DNA from: Aegilops tauschii subsp. strangulata
Lineage: Eukaryota; Streptophyta; Magnoliopsida; Poales; Poaceae
Reading direction: 5' to 3'
Assembly: GCF_002575655.3 (NCBI RefSeq)
Contig: NC_053038.3
Coordinates: 140,694,885 to 140,758,884 of the forward strand
DNA length: 64,000 bases
Positions 1 to 11,268 of this stretch are shown here, in pieces (the first letter of the stretch is position 1; the number at the start of each line of letters is the position of its first letter). The translations under genes were made by a program, and so were the position numbers. Below the pieces are notes generated by a model. The model made no database searches and was not told the DNA's origin. It saw only the letters and a program-made list of their open reading frames with translations.

Positions 1-39
1 GTAGGAGTCTAATCAGAATGTGTCTATGTGAATAAGCAG

Positions 40-1051
40 GCTTCACTGCTGGCCGCCGCTGCTCATACTGCGGAGGTCGCCGCACTGAAGCGGGACCTTG
101 AGCTGTCCAAGGAAGAGCTCGGCCTTACCAAGAGGCAGCTCAAAGAGAACAAAGGTAAGTGACACCCCGTCTGAATATTGATAAAGAAAAATTTGGTTTT
201 GGAATAATAGGATCGTCATGAATTTTGCTAGGGGCCACGACCGAAGTGGCGGCCCTACAGAAGGCGCTATCCGAGGCTGAAGACAAAGCAGCCAAGGAGC
301 GCATCGAGCGAGAGAAGCAAGAGGCCCGAGTAGGCGACGTGCAGCAAGAGCTCCAGGCTCTCGTCAAGAAACACGAGTCCTTGGAGCTTGACTCTAAGAC
401 GCAAGGGTGCAAGCTTGCGAAGGCCCTCGAAAGCGCACAACATGCCAAGGCCGAAGCCCAAAAGGCCCTTCGGGAAATTGAGGCGGTTAAGAAGATAGCG
501 GCGGGTAAGGCATTCATTATGCAAAGCAAGCATGTGAAGGAAACTTTCTTTTTACTTACCCGAGTTCGGAGCTCTCCAGGAACGTTCGCAGATCTACCCC
601 GCAGTGTGTCGGATGCCGCGGAGTTCTACCGGGCCGAGGAGGGGAGCTCGACGGAGAAGTTGTTCTAGTCTAAGTATACTGGGACCGAACACCCAATGCC
701 CTTGAGCGACCAGTTGAAGCAACTGGTCGAGCTTCACAAGGCGGCCGAACAGACCATGAAGGGTCTTATAGTCCGGATGTGGCCTGGCGAGCCCCTGCCT
801 GGTAGCTACTTTGGTCTGTTGAGGCGGCTTGTGAATGCCTGCCCACGATTTGAAGTCATAAAGCGGTCCATCTGCATTGAGGGGGCGCGCAGGGCTTTTG
901 CCCGGGCGATGGTGCACTGGGCGAAGCTGGGGTGAAGGAGGGGCCGCCGGAGGGCAAGGAGCATCGCTACCCCGAAAACTATTATGACAGTGTCCTGAAG
1001 GGTGCTCGCCTTGTGGCGGAGAAATGTGCTAAGGATGTAATATTTGAATAA
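40..1051 (+). pseudogene. C-terminal half of a PF04195-like gypsy-borne gene (gypsy-1, unit A), with coiled coil
   Basis: This is the end of a 'putative gypsy type transposon' gene, antisense to its host element. Exons 40-154, 232-504 and 565-935 are bounded by AG acceptors and GTAAG donors and join in frame. The first two encode a long charged coiled coil (heptad-rich, many E, K and Q). The third holds a conserved segment with R-S-S-P-G, then P-G-S-Y-F-G-L and C-I-E-G-A-R. A TAG at 666-668 sits where gypsy-2 has Trp, so the gene is broken. A frameshift before 935 puts the conserved tail (D-S-V-L-K-G-A-R ... D-V-I-F-E), ending at 1051, in another frame. The 5' exons lie left of the window. 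Unit B lacks positions 1-762. Confidence 0.8.
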
Positions 1052-2257
1052 ATGTACTCATGTGATCCTGTAATATGAAACGAGTTCATTTGCGCTATGC
1101 AACGCTTGTTAATTTAAAAAATTACCTTCTGTGAGGCCATTTATAAAATCTGAGAGTTGGCCAGTCGTCGGCTTCTGCCCCCATGTAACTAGTACTGAGG
1201 TGTTCGGGATAAACCTGAGCACTCTTTATCCCAATTTTGGGTCCTTCGAAGGAGGTGTTCAGCACAACGAACCAGGCAATCGAACTATAAAGCTTTATCA
1301 CTCCTCACTTAGCCATAGAAGTCTACAATTTTAAATTTTGGCAAAGCCCCTAGTATTCGGAAGGCCGAATTTGGGGCGCTATATACGCCTAAGTCGGGCA
1401 AGGCCGACTCCTCGCCCGAAGCAGAAAAAGTCTTTAAGGACTTGACACCTCTCGAACAGCGACCAGCTCTCGCCTTATCATGACAGTCAGTTTTCAGCTT
1501 TCTCTACTGAGGTGCTCATCCGGAAGAACCGGGACACAATCGCAGTAGTCCTCCCAGTGCTACCTTAGCCGATATTGCGGAACATAAGGTACCCAAACAT
1601 GGGAGCCGGGCAAACCCAACTATTGACCCAAGACATGATTTGGAGCTGATGCATATAGTGCTATAAGTTCGGGGTGCCGCACTGTCGAAAGTGTTCAGAC
1701 TTCTCACGCCGTATTATGGGGTATACTGAAGCCCCTGGCGCACTGGTCGTACCAGAATGTACGGGTGCAATTTGTCGTAAATAAGCAGACAAGGAGAAAA
1801 AGAAAAAGAAAGGGGAATGCAATAATATACTAATGCTATGCATTGTTATTAAATAATACGTCAAAGCATACGGATACAAGTAGTGCAATAAGCAAAAAAT
1901 AGGACCATTTGACATGTACTGTCCAAGGGCAAGCTGCGTATGGGTATGTAAAACAGGTATTTCGATCGTTATCAGAGACCACCTGGGGATTCCCTTGTAC
2001 GTCAGAGAGTCTTGCTTCCTTGGTATTTCCTTACCGCGATGGGTCCAACAACTAGACTGTCGGAAAGGGCTTCCAGAGAGTAAGGTCCTGAAAGAGAGAA
2101 AATGATAAAGGTATATGGCCCCTGGGGCGGTTGAGCCGCATTGTGGGACGTGTCGTAGCGGTGCCTCCGCCTATGCCCATGGTATCTTGAGTGCGTAGTT
2201 ATGTACGTGCGGCGCAAATTTCGCCACTTGACTGGGACTAGGACGGAGGCCGAATTG
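1052..2257. other. Non-coding spacer of gypsy-1 between the antisense gene and gag-protease
   Basis: About 1.2 kb separates the convergent 3' ends of the plus-strand gene and the minus-strand gag-protease frame. No long ORF is seen. In an autonomous gypsy element, RT, RNase H and integrase would follow protease, but none is detectable here. The stretch near 1123-1310 aligns, inverted, with gypsy-2 at 23962-24165, including the peptide G-A-E-A-D-D-W-P-T-L-R on the element's sense strand. Confidence 0.7.
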
Positions 2258-5200
2258 CTAGGCGAGGTAAAAACGTGCCTCGCGATCCTCCTGCGGGGTA
2301 CTCCGAACTCGCTTGAAGGTGTCCGGGGTCTTTTTCGCCGAATTGGCGGTTTGCCTAATAAGGCTGCTTTGCGCTTCTGCTGCGAGGGCCGCAATGTGCT
2401 CCTCTATGCGGAGCGAGCGCTCTGTGTTTCCATTAACTGTTATAACCCCGCGTGGTCCTGGCATTTTGAGTTTGAGGTATGCATAATGCGGTACCGCATT
2501 GAATCTTGCAAATGCGGTTCGTCCGAGCAGTGCGTGATAGCCGCTGCGAAAGGGGACGATGTCAAAGATTAACTCCTCGCTTCGAAAGTTGTCCGGAGAT
2601 CCGAAGACCACTTCCAGTGTGATTGAGCCCATGCAACAGGCCTCTACACATGGGATTACACCATTAAAGGTGGTTTTGGTGGGTTTGATCCTCGAGGGGT
2701 CTATGCCCATTTTGCGCACTGTATCCTAATAGAGTAGATTCAGGCTGCTGCCACCGTCCATAAGGACGCGAGTGAGGTGAAATCCGTCAATGATTGGGTC
2801 AAGGACCAATGCGGCGGATCCGCCATGACGGATACTAGTGGGGTGGTCCCTGCGATCGAAGGTGATCGGACAAGGGGACCATGGGTTGAACTTTAGGGCG
2901 ACTGGCTCCATCGCATATACGTCCCTTAGTGCACGCTTCCGTTCCCTCTTGGGAATATGGGTTGCGTATATCATGTTCACCATTTTCACTTGTGGAGGGA
3001 ACCTCTTATGTCCTCCTGTGTTCGGCGGGCGAGGCTCATCCTCGTCATCGCTATGCAGCCCCTTGTCCTTGTTTTTGGCATTCAACTTGCCGGCCTGCTT
3101 GAATACCCAACATTCTCTGTTGGTGTGATTGGCCGGCTTATTGGGGGTGCCGTGAATTTGACACGAGCGATCGAGTATGCGGTCCAAACTGGACGGGCCC
3201 GGATTGCTTCTTTTGAATAGCTTCTTCCGCTGACCGGATTTAGAGCCACTGAATCCGGCATTGACTGCCGTGTCTTCGGTGTTGTCGCCATTGTTGCGGT
3301 GCTTGTGTCTGTTGCGACGTGGTCTGCCGTTAGTATCTTTGGCGTCTGAATTGCCAAGATTTCTTGATGTGCTGTTGCTGCGAGCCATCCAGCTGTCCTC
3401 GCCCGCGCAAAAGCGGGTCATGAGTGTCGTGAGGGCTGCCATGGACTTCGGCTTCTCTTGGCCGAGGTGTCGGGCGAGCCACTCATCCCGGATGTTATGT
3501 TTAAATGCCGCTAAGGCCTCGGCATCCGGACAGTCGACAATTTGGTTCATTTTAGTTAGGAACCGAGTCCAGAATTTCCTAGCCGATTCCCCTGGCTGTT
3601 GGGTTATGTGGCTCTAGTCATCATCATCTGGTGGTCGCACATAAGTGCCCTGGAAGTTGTCAAGGAATGCATCTTCCAAATTCTCCCAACTGCCAATGGA
3701 GTTTGCTGGTAGGCTATTCAGCCAATGCCGAGCTGGTCCTTTGAGTTTTAGTGGGAGGTACTTGATGGCATGTAGATCGTCACCGCGGGCCATGTGGATG
3801 TGGAGGAGGAAATCCTCGATCCATTCCGCGGTGTCTGTTGTGCCATCGTATGACTCAATGTTCACGGGTCTGAATCCTTCTGGGAATTCATGATCCATTA
3901 CTTCATCGGTGAAGCATAGGGGGTGTGCGGCGCCTCTGTGCCGGGCTATGTCACTACGCAGTTCATACGAGTCTTGTCTGTTGTATTCGGCCCGGCCGGA
4001 TTTGCTTTTAGTGTATCCGGCGTGCCGATCATCGCCATGCGTTGGGGCGCGACCCCGTGATCCGTAGATCGATCTTGTATGTCCTGCTTTGTTTTCCAAT
4101 ACGTCTCACAGGTCCCGCGTGTTGCCCCGGGCCTTGGTATTTTTGTTTGAATGGCGGTGGGGTGCGGGCTGGACTTCGGGCTGATATGCCCCTCTGTCTC
4201 GGCCACGAGGTGGCCGATCAGCCGCATCATACGCTGTTGATGTAGGTTTTAATGCTTCCTCCTCGAGTTGCGGTAGCAACCTGTGCTTTGGGTAACTCTT
4301 GGTTGGGCGCTCGAGTTTGTATTCCTCGGCCGCCAGGACTTCAGTCCATCTATCCGCTAGCAGATCTTGATCAGCTCGAAGCTGTTGTTGCTTTTTCTTC
4401 AGGCTATTTGCTGTGGCTATAAGCCGGCGCTAGAAGCGCTCCTGCTCGACGGGATCCTCAGGCACGATAAATTCTTCGTCGCCGAGGCTCACCTCGTCTT
4501 CGGAGAGAGGCATGTAATTGTCATCCTCTGATTCTCCGTCTGCTACCTGTTCCAGAGGGCTAGCTTGTTCATCCTCCCGCTCGAGGTCTGGCTGGAGGGG
4601 ATTGTCGTCGTCTTCGGCACTATCCAGAGCGTTATTGTCTCTTGTGCTGGTATCGCTGCTTTTGCTATGGCGGGACTTAGAGCGGCGCCGCTGACGTCGG
4701 TGCTTGGATTGCTTCTTGGAGGGATTATCCTCCATTTTGTTATCGCCATCGCCTTCTTTGGGGGTGTCCACCATGTATATATCATATGATGAGGTGGCAA
4801 TCCAGCGCCCTGTGGGCGGTGGTTCCTGTTCGTCTCCTGCATCGTTGTCCATACCGTCGATGTCTTCGGAGCCGAAATCGAGCATGTCGGTTAAATCGTC
4901 GACAGTGGCTACTAAGTGGGTGGTGGGTGGGCAGAAAATTTCTTCGTCGTCTGCATCCCATTCTAGCCGGACATAGTTCAGCCAAGGGTCTCCTGACAAG
5001 GAGAGAGACCTCAATGAGTTTAGCACGTCGCCCAATGGTGAGTGCTGAAAAATATCCGCGGAGGAAAACTCCATGATCAGTGCCCAATCAGATTCGATAG
5101 GCACGGACGCACGCGGTTCGGAGCCCGTGGCCGGGGACGAATCCAAGTGTCCGGCAACACGGGTCTCATAGGAAGTGAAGTCAGCATTCGGCTCTATCGC

Positions 5201-5596
5201 CGCTGTGTGCGCAGCCTCCGTGGTGGGGTCTATCCACCCGTCCTCAGACGGCACAATCTGCTCCGGATTGAGGGCCGGAGTAGTTGTAGGTGTGATCTCC
5301 CGAACATTGTCCGACGCCAGAGCTAAGTCATGCTTATCGTGGTTGTGCGGCACATCTGACATGGGCTCGAATCCGTCGAAGATCAAGTCCCCGCGAATGT
5401 CGGCAGTATAGTTCAAGTTTCCAAAACTGACTTGATGACCAGGGGCGTAGCTCTCGATCTGCTCCAGATGGCCAAGCGAGTTGGCCTGCAGTACGTAGCC
5501 GCCGAACACGAAGTTCTGTCCGTGGAGGAAAACCTCACCCTGGATCGCATCATTGCCGATGATCGAAGGGGCCATCAAACCTTGTGGTGATGGCAC
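2258..5596 (-). pseudogene. Gag-protease frame of Ty3/gypsy element gypsy-1 (unit A), broken by four stops
   Basis: A single minus-strand frame of about 1,110 codons starts 27 bp inside the LTR. The N-terminal ~390 residues are acidic and Ser/Asp-rich. A retrotransposon-gag domain follows (about 3660-3870; W-I-E-D-F, L-K-L-K-G-P-A, S-W-E-N-L, D-N-F-Q-G), then a basic Arg/Lys stretch with spaced Cys/His in place of a canonical zinc knuckle, and an aspartic protease core with the active-site-like D-G-G-S near 2740. In-frame stops lie at 4430-4432 (TAG), 4106-4108 (TGA), 3614-3616 (TAG) and 2726-2728 (TAG). Three are shared with unit B. The one at 4430 is private to A, where B has AAG. No RT or integrase follows, so this copy is non-autonomous and dead. 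Confidence 0.88.
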
Positions 5597-5603
5597 AGTG
5601 GAA

Positions 5604-5621
5604 CTCTCAATGAAAGCACCA
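5604..5621 (-). other. Primer-binding-site-like sequence of gypsy-1
   Basis: Read on the minus strand, the 18 bases start TGGTGCTTTCATTGAG and lie one base inside the LTR end. This is the expected place for a tRNA primer site. The same motif directly downstream of the LTR is common in grass gypsy elements. I did not assign the tRNA. Confidence 0.65.
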
Positions 5622-5622
5622 A

Positions 5623-6095
5623 TGTCGGTGTCAAAACCGGCGGATCTCGGGTAGGGGGTCCCAAACTGTGCGTCTAAGGCGGATGGTAACAGGAGGCGGG
5701 GGACACGATGTTTACCCAGGTTCGGGCCCTCTTGATGGAGGTAATACCCTACTTCTTGCTTGATTGATCTTGATGATATGAGTATTACAAGAGCTGATCT
5801 ACCACGAGATCGTAGAGGCTAAACCCTAGAAGCTAGCCTATGGTATGATTGTTGTTCTTGTCCTACGGACTAAACCCTCCGGTTTATATAGACACCGGAG
5901 GGGGCTAGGGTTACACAGAGTCGGTTACAAGGGAGGAGATCTACATATCCGTATTGCCAAGCTTGCCTTCCACGCCAAGGAGAGTCTCATCCGGACACGG
6001 GACGAAGTCTTCAATCTTGTATCTTCATAGTCCAATAGTACGGCCAAAGGATATAGTCCGGTTGTCTGAGGACCCCCTAATCCAGGACTCCCTCA
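5623..6095 (-). mobile_element. 5' LTR of gypsy-1 (unit A), 473 bp
   Basis: On the plus strand it runs TGTCGGTG...CTCCCTCA, so it has TG/CA termini. The minus-strand element reads TGAGGGAG to CCGACA and continues into the primer site and gag. A second, partial copy of this LTR at 31010-31370 lies next to a polypurine tract, which confirms the boundary. A C-rich stretch (AGCC and then a C-run) begins immediately outside. Confidence 0.9.
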
Positions 6096-7190
6096 AGCCC
6101 CCCCCCCCCACCCCCTGAAAATCGACTGACCCAAAAGTCGATTCAGTCGACTGAAGTGTAGCTAAATTGGAGCAGCATCGCAAGCAAGAGAAAGAGCGAG
6201 AGCAGTAGCGCGAGCAAGAGAAAGAGCAGACCAGGCAGGGGACCGAGAGCAAGAGCAGAGCAGCAGCGTGAGCGAGAGCTAAAGCAGCAGCTCCTACTGA
6301 TGTGGACTTCGCCGCCGAGGGAGCGACGCTGTGGAGAAAGTAGCCGGCGACGCCGCGGTGGATGGAGCCGCGCCGTGTCGGCTCGGGACCGAGCGCCGGC
6401 AGCACCGTGAGATCGAATCAGGAAGAAAATGCGGCGATTAGTGTACAACCTCTTTGGTGGCGCCGATTAGGCCGCAGCTTCATCCGAGGAAACGGTGATG
6501 CTGATGCTCTTCCAGTGGTGTAGGTGAAGACGGTGGTGTGGGAATGGAGGTGGCGCGAAAGATGAGCGGAACGTCGGGGCAGCTCCTTGGAGGTGTAGGA
6601 CGGGGTGGATGAACCGACGGGACGACCAGATTGACGACGGATCCTCATCCGGTACGGTGGATGAGGGACGTCGAGGTGTTGTTGTGGACGACGTCGTCGG
6701 GGAAGAGGCTCCGGCTGGGTGGCGGACGGAGGAGGGTGTGGGGCTTCGCGGGTTTTCCCGGCCTCGGTGTACGAATGGGTGGGCGGATGGGATGGGAGTG
6801 GGCAACCATGGCTTAGGACGCGCTTGTCCAAAATGTGGGGTAAGTTACGACAGTACCCCCACCGATTTGAGGCGGTTCTTTCGGTTCAGGGGTATCACGG
6901 GCATTTCGCGTGTCGGGATTTCACAGGAGGTGGGAGTTTTCGCGCGCGTTGTAATTTTGGAATAGCAAGGCGTGGGTTGAGATGGAGGGAGTTGTCGGAG
7001 CACAACGAGACAAAGATATATCTTAAATATTTCGGGCTAACAAGGCGCGGGTTGAAATTTCCAGACAAGCCTAACGTGTACTGTACCAAATCAATTCGCA
7101 CTACAAATGTTATTCAAAACTTTGAATTCATGTTATGTTCAATTAAAATATTTCGCTACATGTATAATGCATGCAACCTAGTACTCAAAT
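6096..7190. other. GC-rich flank with AGAGAAAGAGCG-type repeats; no supported gene
   Basis: It begins with a C-run and a short inverted repeat around AATCGACTGA/AGTCGATTCAG (6120-6160). Interspersed purine-rich direct repeats (GAGAAAGAGC, GAGAGCAG, 6180-6290) follow. A GC-rich stretch (6300-6850) has open frames on both strands, the longest 137 codons on the minus strand at 6418-6831. I saw no domain, splice support or codon signal to call any of them. Composition becomes AT-rich after about 7000. Confidence 0.6.
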
Positions 7191-9604
7191 GAACGTTTTA
7201 GTGCATTCCAAACGTATATACTACCGCGTCAATATGAACTAAATTTGAATTCATTTCTCTATTTGAATAAGATCTACAATAATGATTGTTGTGAAGTCAA
7301 AGTGTTTGAATTCGTTTCTCTGTTTTAGTAAGATCTACAATCGTCATTATTGTCAAGTAAAACCATCGTTTGTGTATTATCTTCACAGCACACTACATGA
7401 TTAGTCTCGAGTTACATATGAACTATGTGTACTATATGAACTCAAACTCGATTTTTTGAATCCACTTTATGTTGATTTCAAATCATAGTACATTTCAAGC
7501 TCTAGCTAGATCTTCACAAACTAAACCATGTCTCATATGTATAATGTGTTTATCACATTATGTATGGTGCCCCGCCCCCTACGCCTACAAGTATTTAGAT
7601 GTGAGTTGCAAACACCACACATTACCACAAATTCAAATAAAATGTGAGAATGTTGGATATATAGTATTGTTTAGATTGTTCGATATTTAGTTGTAAGCTG
7701 CAAACGCCACACATTATCACAAATTCAAATAAAATGTGATATTGTTCGATGCATAGTATGGTTTAGATTGTTCGACATTTAGCTATGAGTTGCAAACGCC
7801 ATGCATTATCACATTATGGTATAACATGTGCAAAACCACAACATGCGTATCACCGCTATATTCATGCATGAATACGTTTAAAACACTATGATCTCCTATT
7901 CAAATATATGAATCCACTTTCATATCAAATTATGATCTTTGTTACTCTCTTACACCCACACAATCCTCTAACCTTTGTAGCTACCACTAACTTTCTCTCG
8001 TGCATGCACACGCCCCCCCCCCCCCTCCCTCAGCATTCTATCCATCGCGCACATTCATTTTTTTCTTCTTTAGGTCGTTCTCCCACAGTCTCCACAACTC
8101 CTTTCCAACACACACCGATCGATAAACCTCTCCAGCGATGTCTGCCTACAACATACACACGCACCTTCAATCTCCTCCTTTATGTGTCCTTGCCCCGTGT
8201 CTCTCATACGGTCCCACTCACATGTAAACTCTCGCCCCTCTTTTCATCGATCTCACAACCGCACACTCCTCCCCCTATCTAGCTAGTAGCTGGGCCTCTC
8301 GCACCACCTCCTAGCTCCATTCTCTCTGTCGATCCGTCTCGTCGGGCCTTATTTGCCTCTAACAAATGGACGTACACCGACCGATCTCCCGCTGTACATA
8401 TAGCTAGCTAGGTCCTTATAACTCGTTTTTCCCCACGCGTCGATCGATCTACCTCATTAGTTATGTCTCTCCCTTCCTCCGACCAACAACAATTGATCTA
8501 CCGATTTAGTTAGGTTTACTTACCAAACACATGGTTCCCCTTCATCATCCATGGATGTGTCCCGACAGATCTATCACGCACAGGCACACACAGAAACACA
8601 TCCCCACTCTTATTGATAATATTGCAGTTCCACCCTTAGTTTGTCTAGTAGGCCTCTCCCACCATCTTCGAGAAGCAAATCCATCACCCATCCAACACTC
8701 TACCCCTCTCCCTCCCTCTCTCTCTCCTCTCTCTCTGTCCCATCCTATTTCCCGTCCTTCAGTTATGTATGGATGTCGACCGATCTCCCTCAAGACATAG
8801 CTGGGTCTCTCCTTCTCAACACATATACAAGTCGTTCTACCTCTATAGTTAGGCCTCTGCCTACCCTTCCCCCACCCCCTCGCGCACACACACACACACA
8901 CCGATACATCGAGCGCTCTAGTCATGTCTCCCTGCCACACACAAACTTGACCTGTGCCCTCTGACGTTCCGGTAGCTAGGTCAGTCGCCCTATATCTTTG
9001 ACTTGCACACACACACAATTTCGATGGCTCTCTTCATCGATCTCGCACCCAGCCACTTGATCCTCTCTTCGACTCTATCGATATCTATGACCCCCCCTCT
9101 CTTCTCGTGGATCGCCCGACCCTCTATATATGATATGGATAGGCCTCCATTTCACACACATTGCATGCAAAATTTTGTTTGAGATGTCATTGACACATAT
9201 TCCCACAAATACATTCACGAAATCAACCTCCCCGCCCCCCAAAAAAACAAAAAACACTCACGAACGCACAAGCCATTTGTATAGGTTTGTATCTCTCACA
9301 CACACCCACGTAGGTGGGGGACGTGCACGAAGAGAAGAGGTGCACGCACGGCGCACGTACTCCCGTCTCTTTCCCAACCACACCCGCGCGGGTACACGGT
9401 GGAGCTCATTTCTGTACAAAAAGGCAGTCCACGGGGTAACTTGACACGTGTACTGGTTGTTCACTAGATGGAGGGAGGATCTTCTACCACGGGTGAACAA
9501 ACAAATTGCGACTTGACGCGTTATGTTAAAAAAGAGGCAAACCATGTGGGGCCTACCTTAGAGGCAAGGCTCTATACACTGGAGTACTTTTCATGTGTCC
9601 CGAC
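7191..9604. other. Gene-free AT-rich stretch, then a long pyrimidine-rich stretch
   Basis: Positions 7191-7900 are AT-rich and contain a 92-bp tandem repeat. From about 7900 to 9130 the plus strand is strongly C/T-biased, with a C-run at 8012-8024, CT microsatellites near 8700-8740 and CA repeats near 8882-8902 and 9007-9017. Open frames here only reflect this low-complexity bias. The CA tract is slightly shorter in unit B. Confidence 0.7.
7590..7825. repeat. Tandem repeat, ~92-bp unit, about 2.5 copies
   Basis: The phrase GAGTTGCAAAC...CACATTA followed by an AAATTCAAATAAAATG segment and TTTAGATTGTTCGA recurs with starts near 7601, 7693 and 7785. The copies are imperfect. The same array is at 40243-40478 in unit B. 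Confidence 0.8.
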
Positions 9605-9760
9605 AACTCGCAGAACGAGGAGAAGCTTGCTTAGTACGCTGTCTCCCCCGCCCACGGGCGCGGTGGCTCGCAAGATGAGGTGAAGCTTGCTTACTATGTC
9701 TTACGCCCGCTCCCTCGCCCACGCGCGCGGTGGCTCGCAAGACGAGGAGAAAATTTTACT
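9605..9760. repeat. Short GC-rich tandem repeat, ~61-66-bp unit
   Basis: The phrase GCGGTGGCTCGCAAGACGAGGAG, followed by AAGCTTGCTTA in the first two units, recurs with starts near 9605, 9666 and 9732. A further copy lies at about 11020, upstream of the second Stowaway element. Confidence 0.7.
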
Positions 9761-9764
9761 AGTA

Positions 9765-9950
9765 CTCCCTCCGTTTACTCCTCGTCCCTACTACCTTGGT
9801 TAGAGAGATTATCATATTGTTTGGAATATATGTCCTTTAGTAGATTTTAATATGAACTACTAGTACATACTCCAAACACTGGTGTATATAGACGTATTTT
9901 AGAGTGTAGATTCACTCATTTTGCTCCATATGTAGTCCATATTGAAACGG
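9765..9950. mobile_element. Stowaway-like MITE lacking its right terminus
   Basis: It starts TA|CTCCCTCCG and is nearly identical to the complete element at 11060-11268 up to TATGTAG (9935), then diverges and has no matching right inverted repeat. The roughly 60 bp upstream are also shared with the second copy (9701-9764 versus 10996-11059). The pair is therefore a duplicated segment rather than two independent insertions. Confidence 0.7.
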
Positions 9951-10202
9951 ACATAATAGTACGCACTCTCCCTCGCCCCTCGACCCTTGCCACGTGGTGG
10001 ACGTGCAGCAATTCATTCGGTCTCATATAGCCAGAACGATATATACTGCAGTAGCATTATTGCTCGACTTCCCGAAGAGGCGAAGAGCCAATCGCAATGT
10101 TAATAGTTTGGAGATGCCAAGCGCAAGGTTTATAGGAGAACGAGTAGTAGGTGCCGCGTCATTTATAAATAAAGTTTTTTTTTCTTCAGTGGCACGCACG
10201 CA

Positions 10203-10251
10203 ATATAAATAGGTTCATATGGAGAGAAAAGGAAACCGCCCCACTATATAC
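10203..10251 (+). promoter_or_regulatory. TATA-like promoter of the first gene-like cassette
   Basis: ATATAAATAG (10203-10212) and CTATATACATAGG (10244-10256) precede a leader containing TTGCTCTCTTCA. The second TATA and the leader are similar to the stretch at 12941-13000 upstream of the second cassette, so the two promoters appear paralogous. Confidence 0.4.
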
Positions 10252-10394
10252 ATAGGCAGGACGAGCCTACACGGTTGCTTGCTGGGGTTGCTCTCTTCAG
10301 TTTTCACACTCTCTCGCACCAAACCACTGTGGCCACATCTCTAACATCCCGGCGGTTCATGTCCGTCGGGGGAAGGGGTGGATGCTTAGTGTAT

Positions 10395-10954
10395 ATGCGG
10401 TCGCCGTCGCCGACGGCGAAAACCCACTGTCGGCATGTCCCGATCAGGGGTCCCCGTCATTCTCTCTCACAAAGCCGGTGAGGTTGCCTTTGTCCATTGC
10501 TCACTGCCGCGACGTGGGTAGTTGCCTCCTCTCGCCGCCCTCCTCTAGGTTGAGCTACGTCCCGACATCCCTCAGGTACAACTCCCTTTACAGCCGGCTT
10601 GCACCACTGCTCCAGCTCCCCACATCACTCCATGTGGATATTTCTCTACTTCTTTGCCCCGCACATACCTCTACTGGCTTCTACGTACTGTATTTGTGAT
10701 GAGTTTATGTCTCATCAACTAGTCCCAGTAATCTTATTCTAATCACGCTTCTTCAATTTCTTTGCTACAGGGATGCTCATCTCGATTTTGGTGAAACTGC
10801 ACAAAATGATCTGATGGTCAAAGGGTTGCAAACATCATTTCTGAGGAAGCGCCGACGTTGCCAGCAAATTAAACCCTGGTTAGGGTTTACGGTTCAAGGG
10901 CTAGGGACTACATGGATCATTTTTTTCTTTAGCTGTCTCTGTTTCAATGGCTAG
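10395..10954 (+). CDS. Unidentified small two-exon gene model (cassette 1), ~88 aa
   Basis: I do not recognise the product. Exon 1 runs from ATG at 10395 to 10477 and encodes an Arg/Ser/Pro-rich start (M-R-S-P-S-P). The donor is GTGAGG and the acceptor TTGCTACAG at 10770. Exon 2 continues in frame as R-D-A-H-L-D-F-G-E-T-A-Q to TAG at 10952-10954. Splice phase agrees (2+1 bases). Exon 2 starts with the G/S-x-T-A-Q module that recurs at 14686 and 15284. An upstream in-frame ATG (10359) exists only in unit A. In unit B the only length change in the frame is a 3-bp indel, so the frame stays open. It could equally be a non-coding RNA or a decayed gene fragment. Confidence 0.35.
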
Positions 10955-10964
10955 GGACTGCATG

Positions 10965-10985
10965 AGTAGTAGTAGTAGTAGTAGT
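10965..10985. repeat. (AGT)7 microsatellite
   Basis: Seven AGT units here against sixteen in unit B (43612-43659). This is the main cause of the offset jump between the units. Confidence 0.95.
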
Positions 10986-11059
10986 ATTGTATGCCTTACG
11001 CCCGCTCCCTCGCCCATGCGCGCGGTGGCTCGCAGGACGAGGAGAAATTTTTACTAGTA

Positions 11060-11268
11060 CTCCCTCCATTTACTCCTCGTCCCTACTACCTTGGTTAGAG
11101 AGATTATCATATTGTTTGGAATATATATGTCCTTTAGTAGATTTCAATATGAACTACTAGTACATACTCCAAACACTGGTGTATATAGACGTATTTTAGA
11201 GTGTAGATTCACTCATTTTGCTCCGTATGTAGCATAAAGTTGAGACACTTATTTTGGAAAGGAGGGAG
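11060..11268. mobile_element. Stowaway-like MITE, complete, 209 bp
   Basis: TA|CTCCCTCCAT...GGAAAGGAGGGAG|TA: terminal inverted repeats of the CTCCCTCC type and a TA target duplication at 11058-11059 and 11269-11270. These are hallmarks of Tc1/mariner-derived Stowaway elements in grasses. Confidence 0.88.

Noticed and set aside
6418..6831. 137-codon minus-strand Pro/Arg/Ser-rich frame in the GC-rich flank
   Set aside because: No domain, promoter or splice support, and overlapping frames on both strands are equally open. It fits composition bias.
7590..7825. Regularly spaced direct repeats considered as a CRISPR array (also 13437-13692 and 21284-21740)
   Set aside because: They are plant minisatellites or transposon subterminal repeats. 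Repeats and intervening sequence both vary, there are no cas genes, and the context is eukaryotic.
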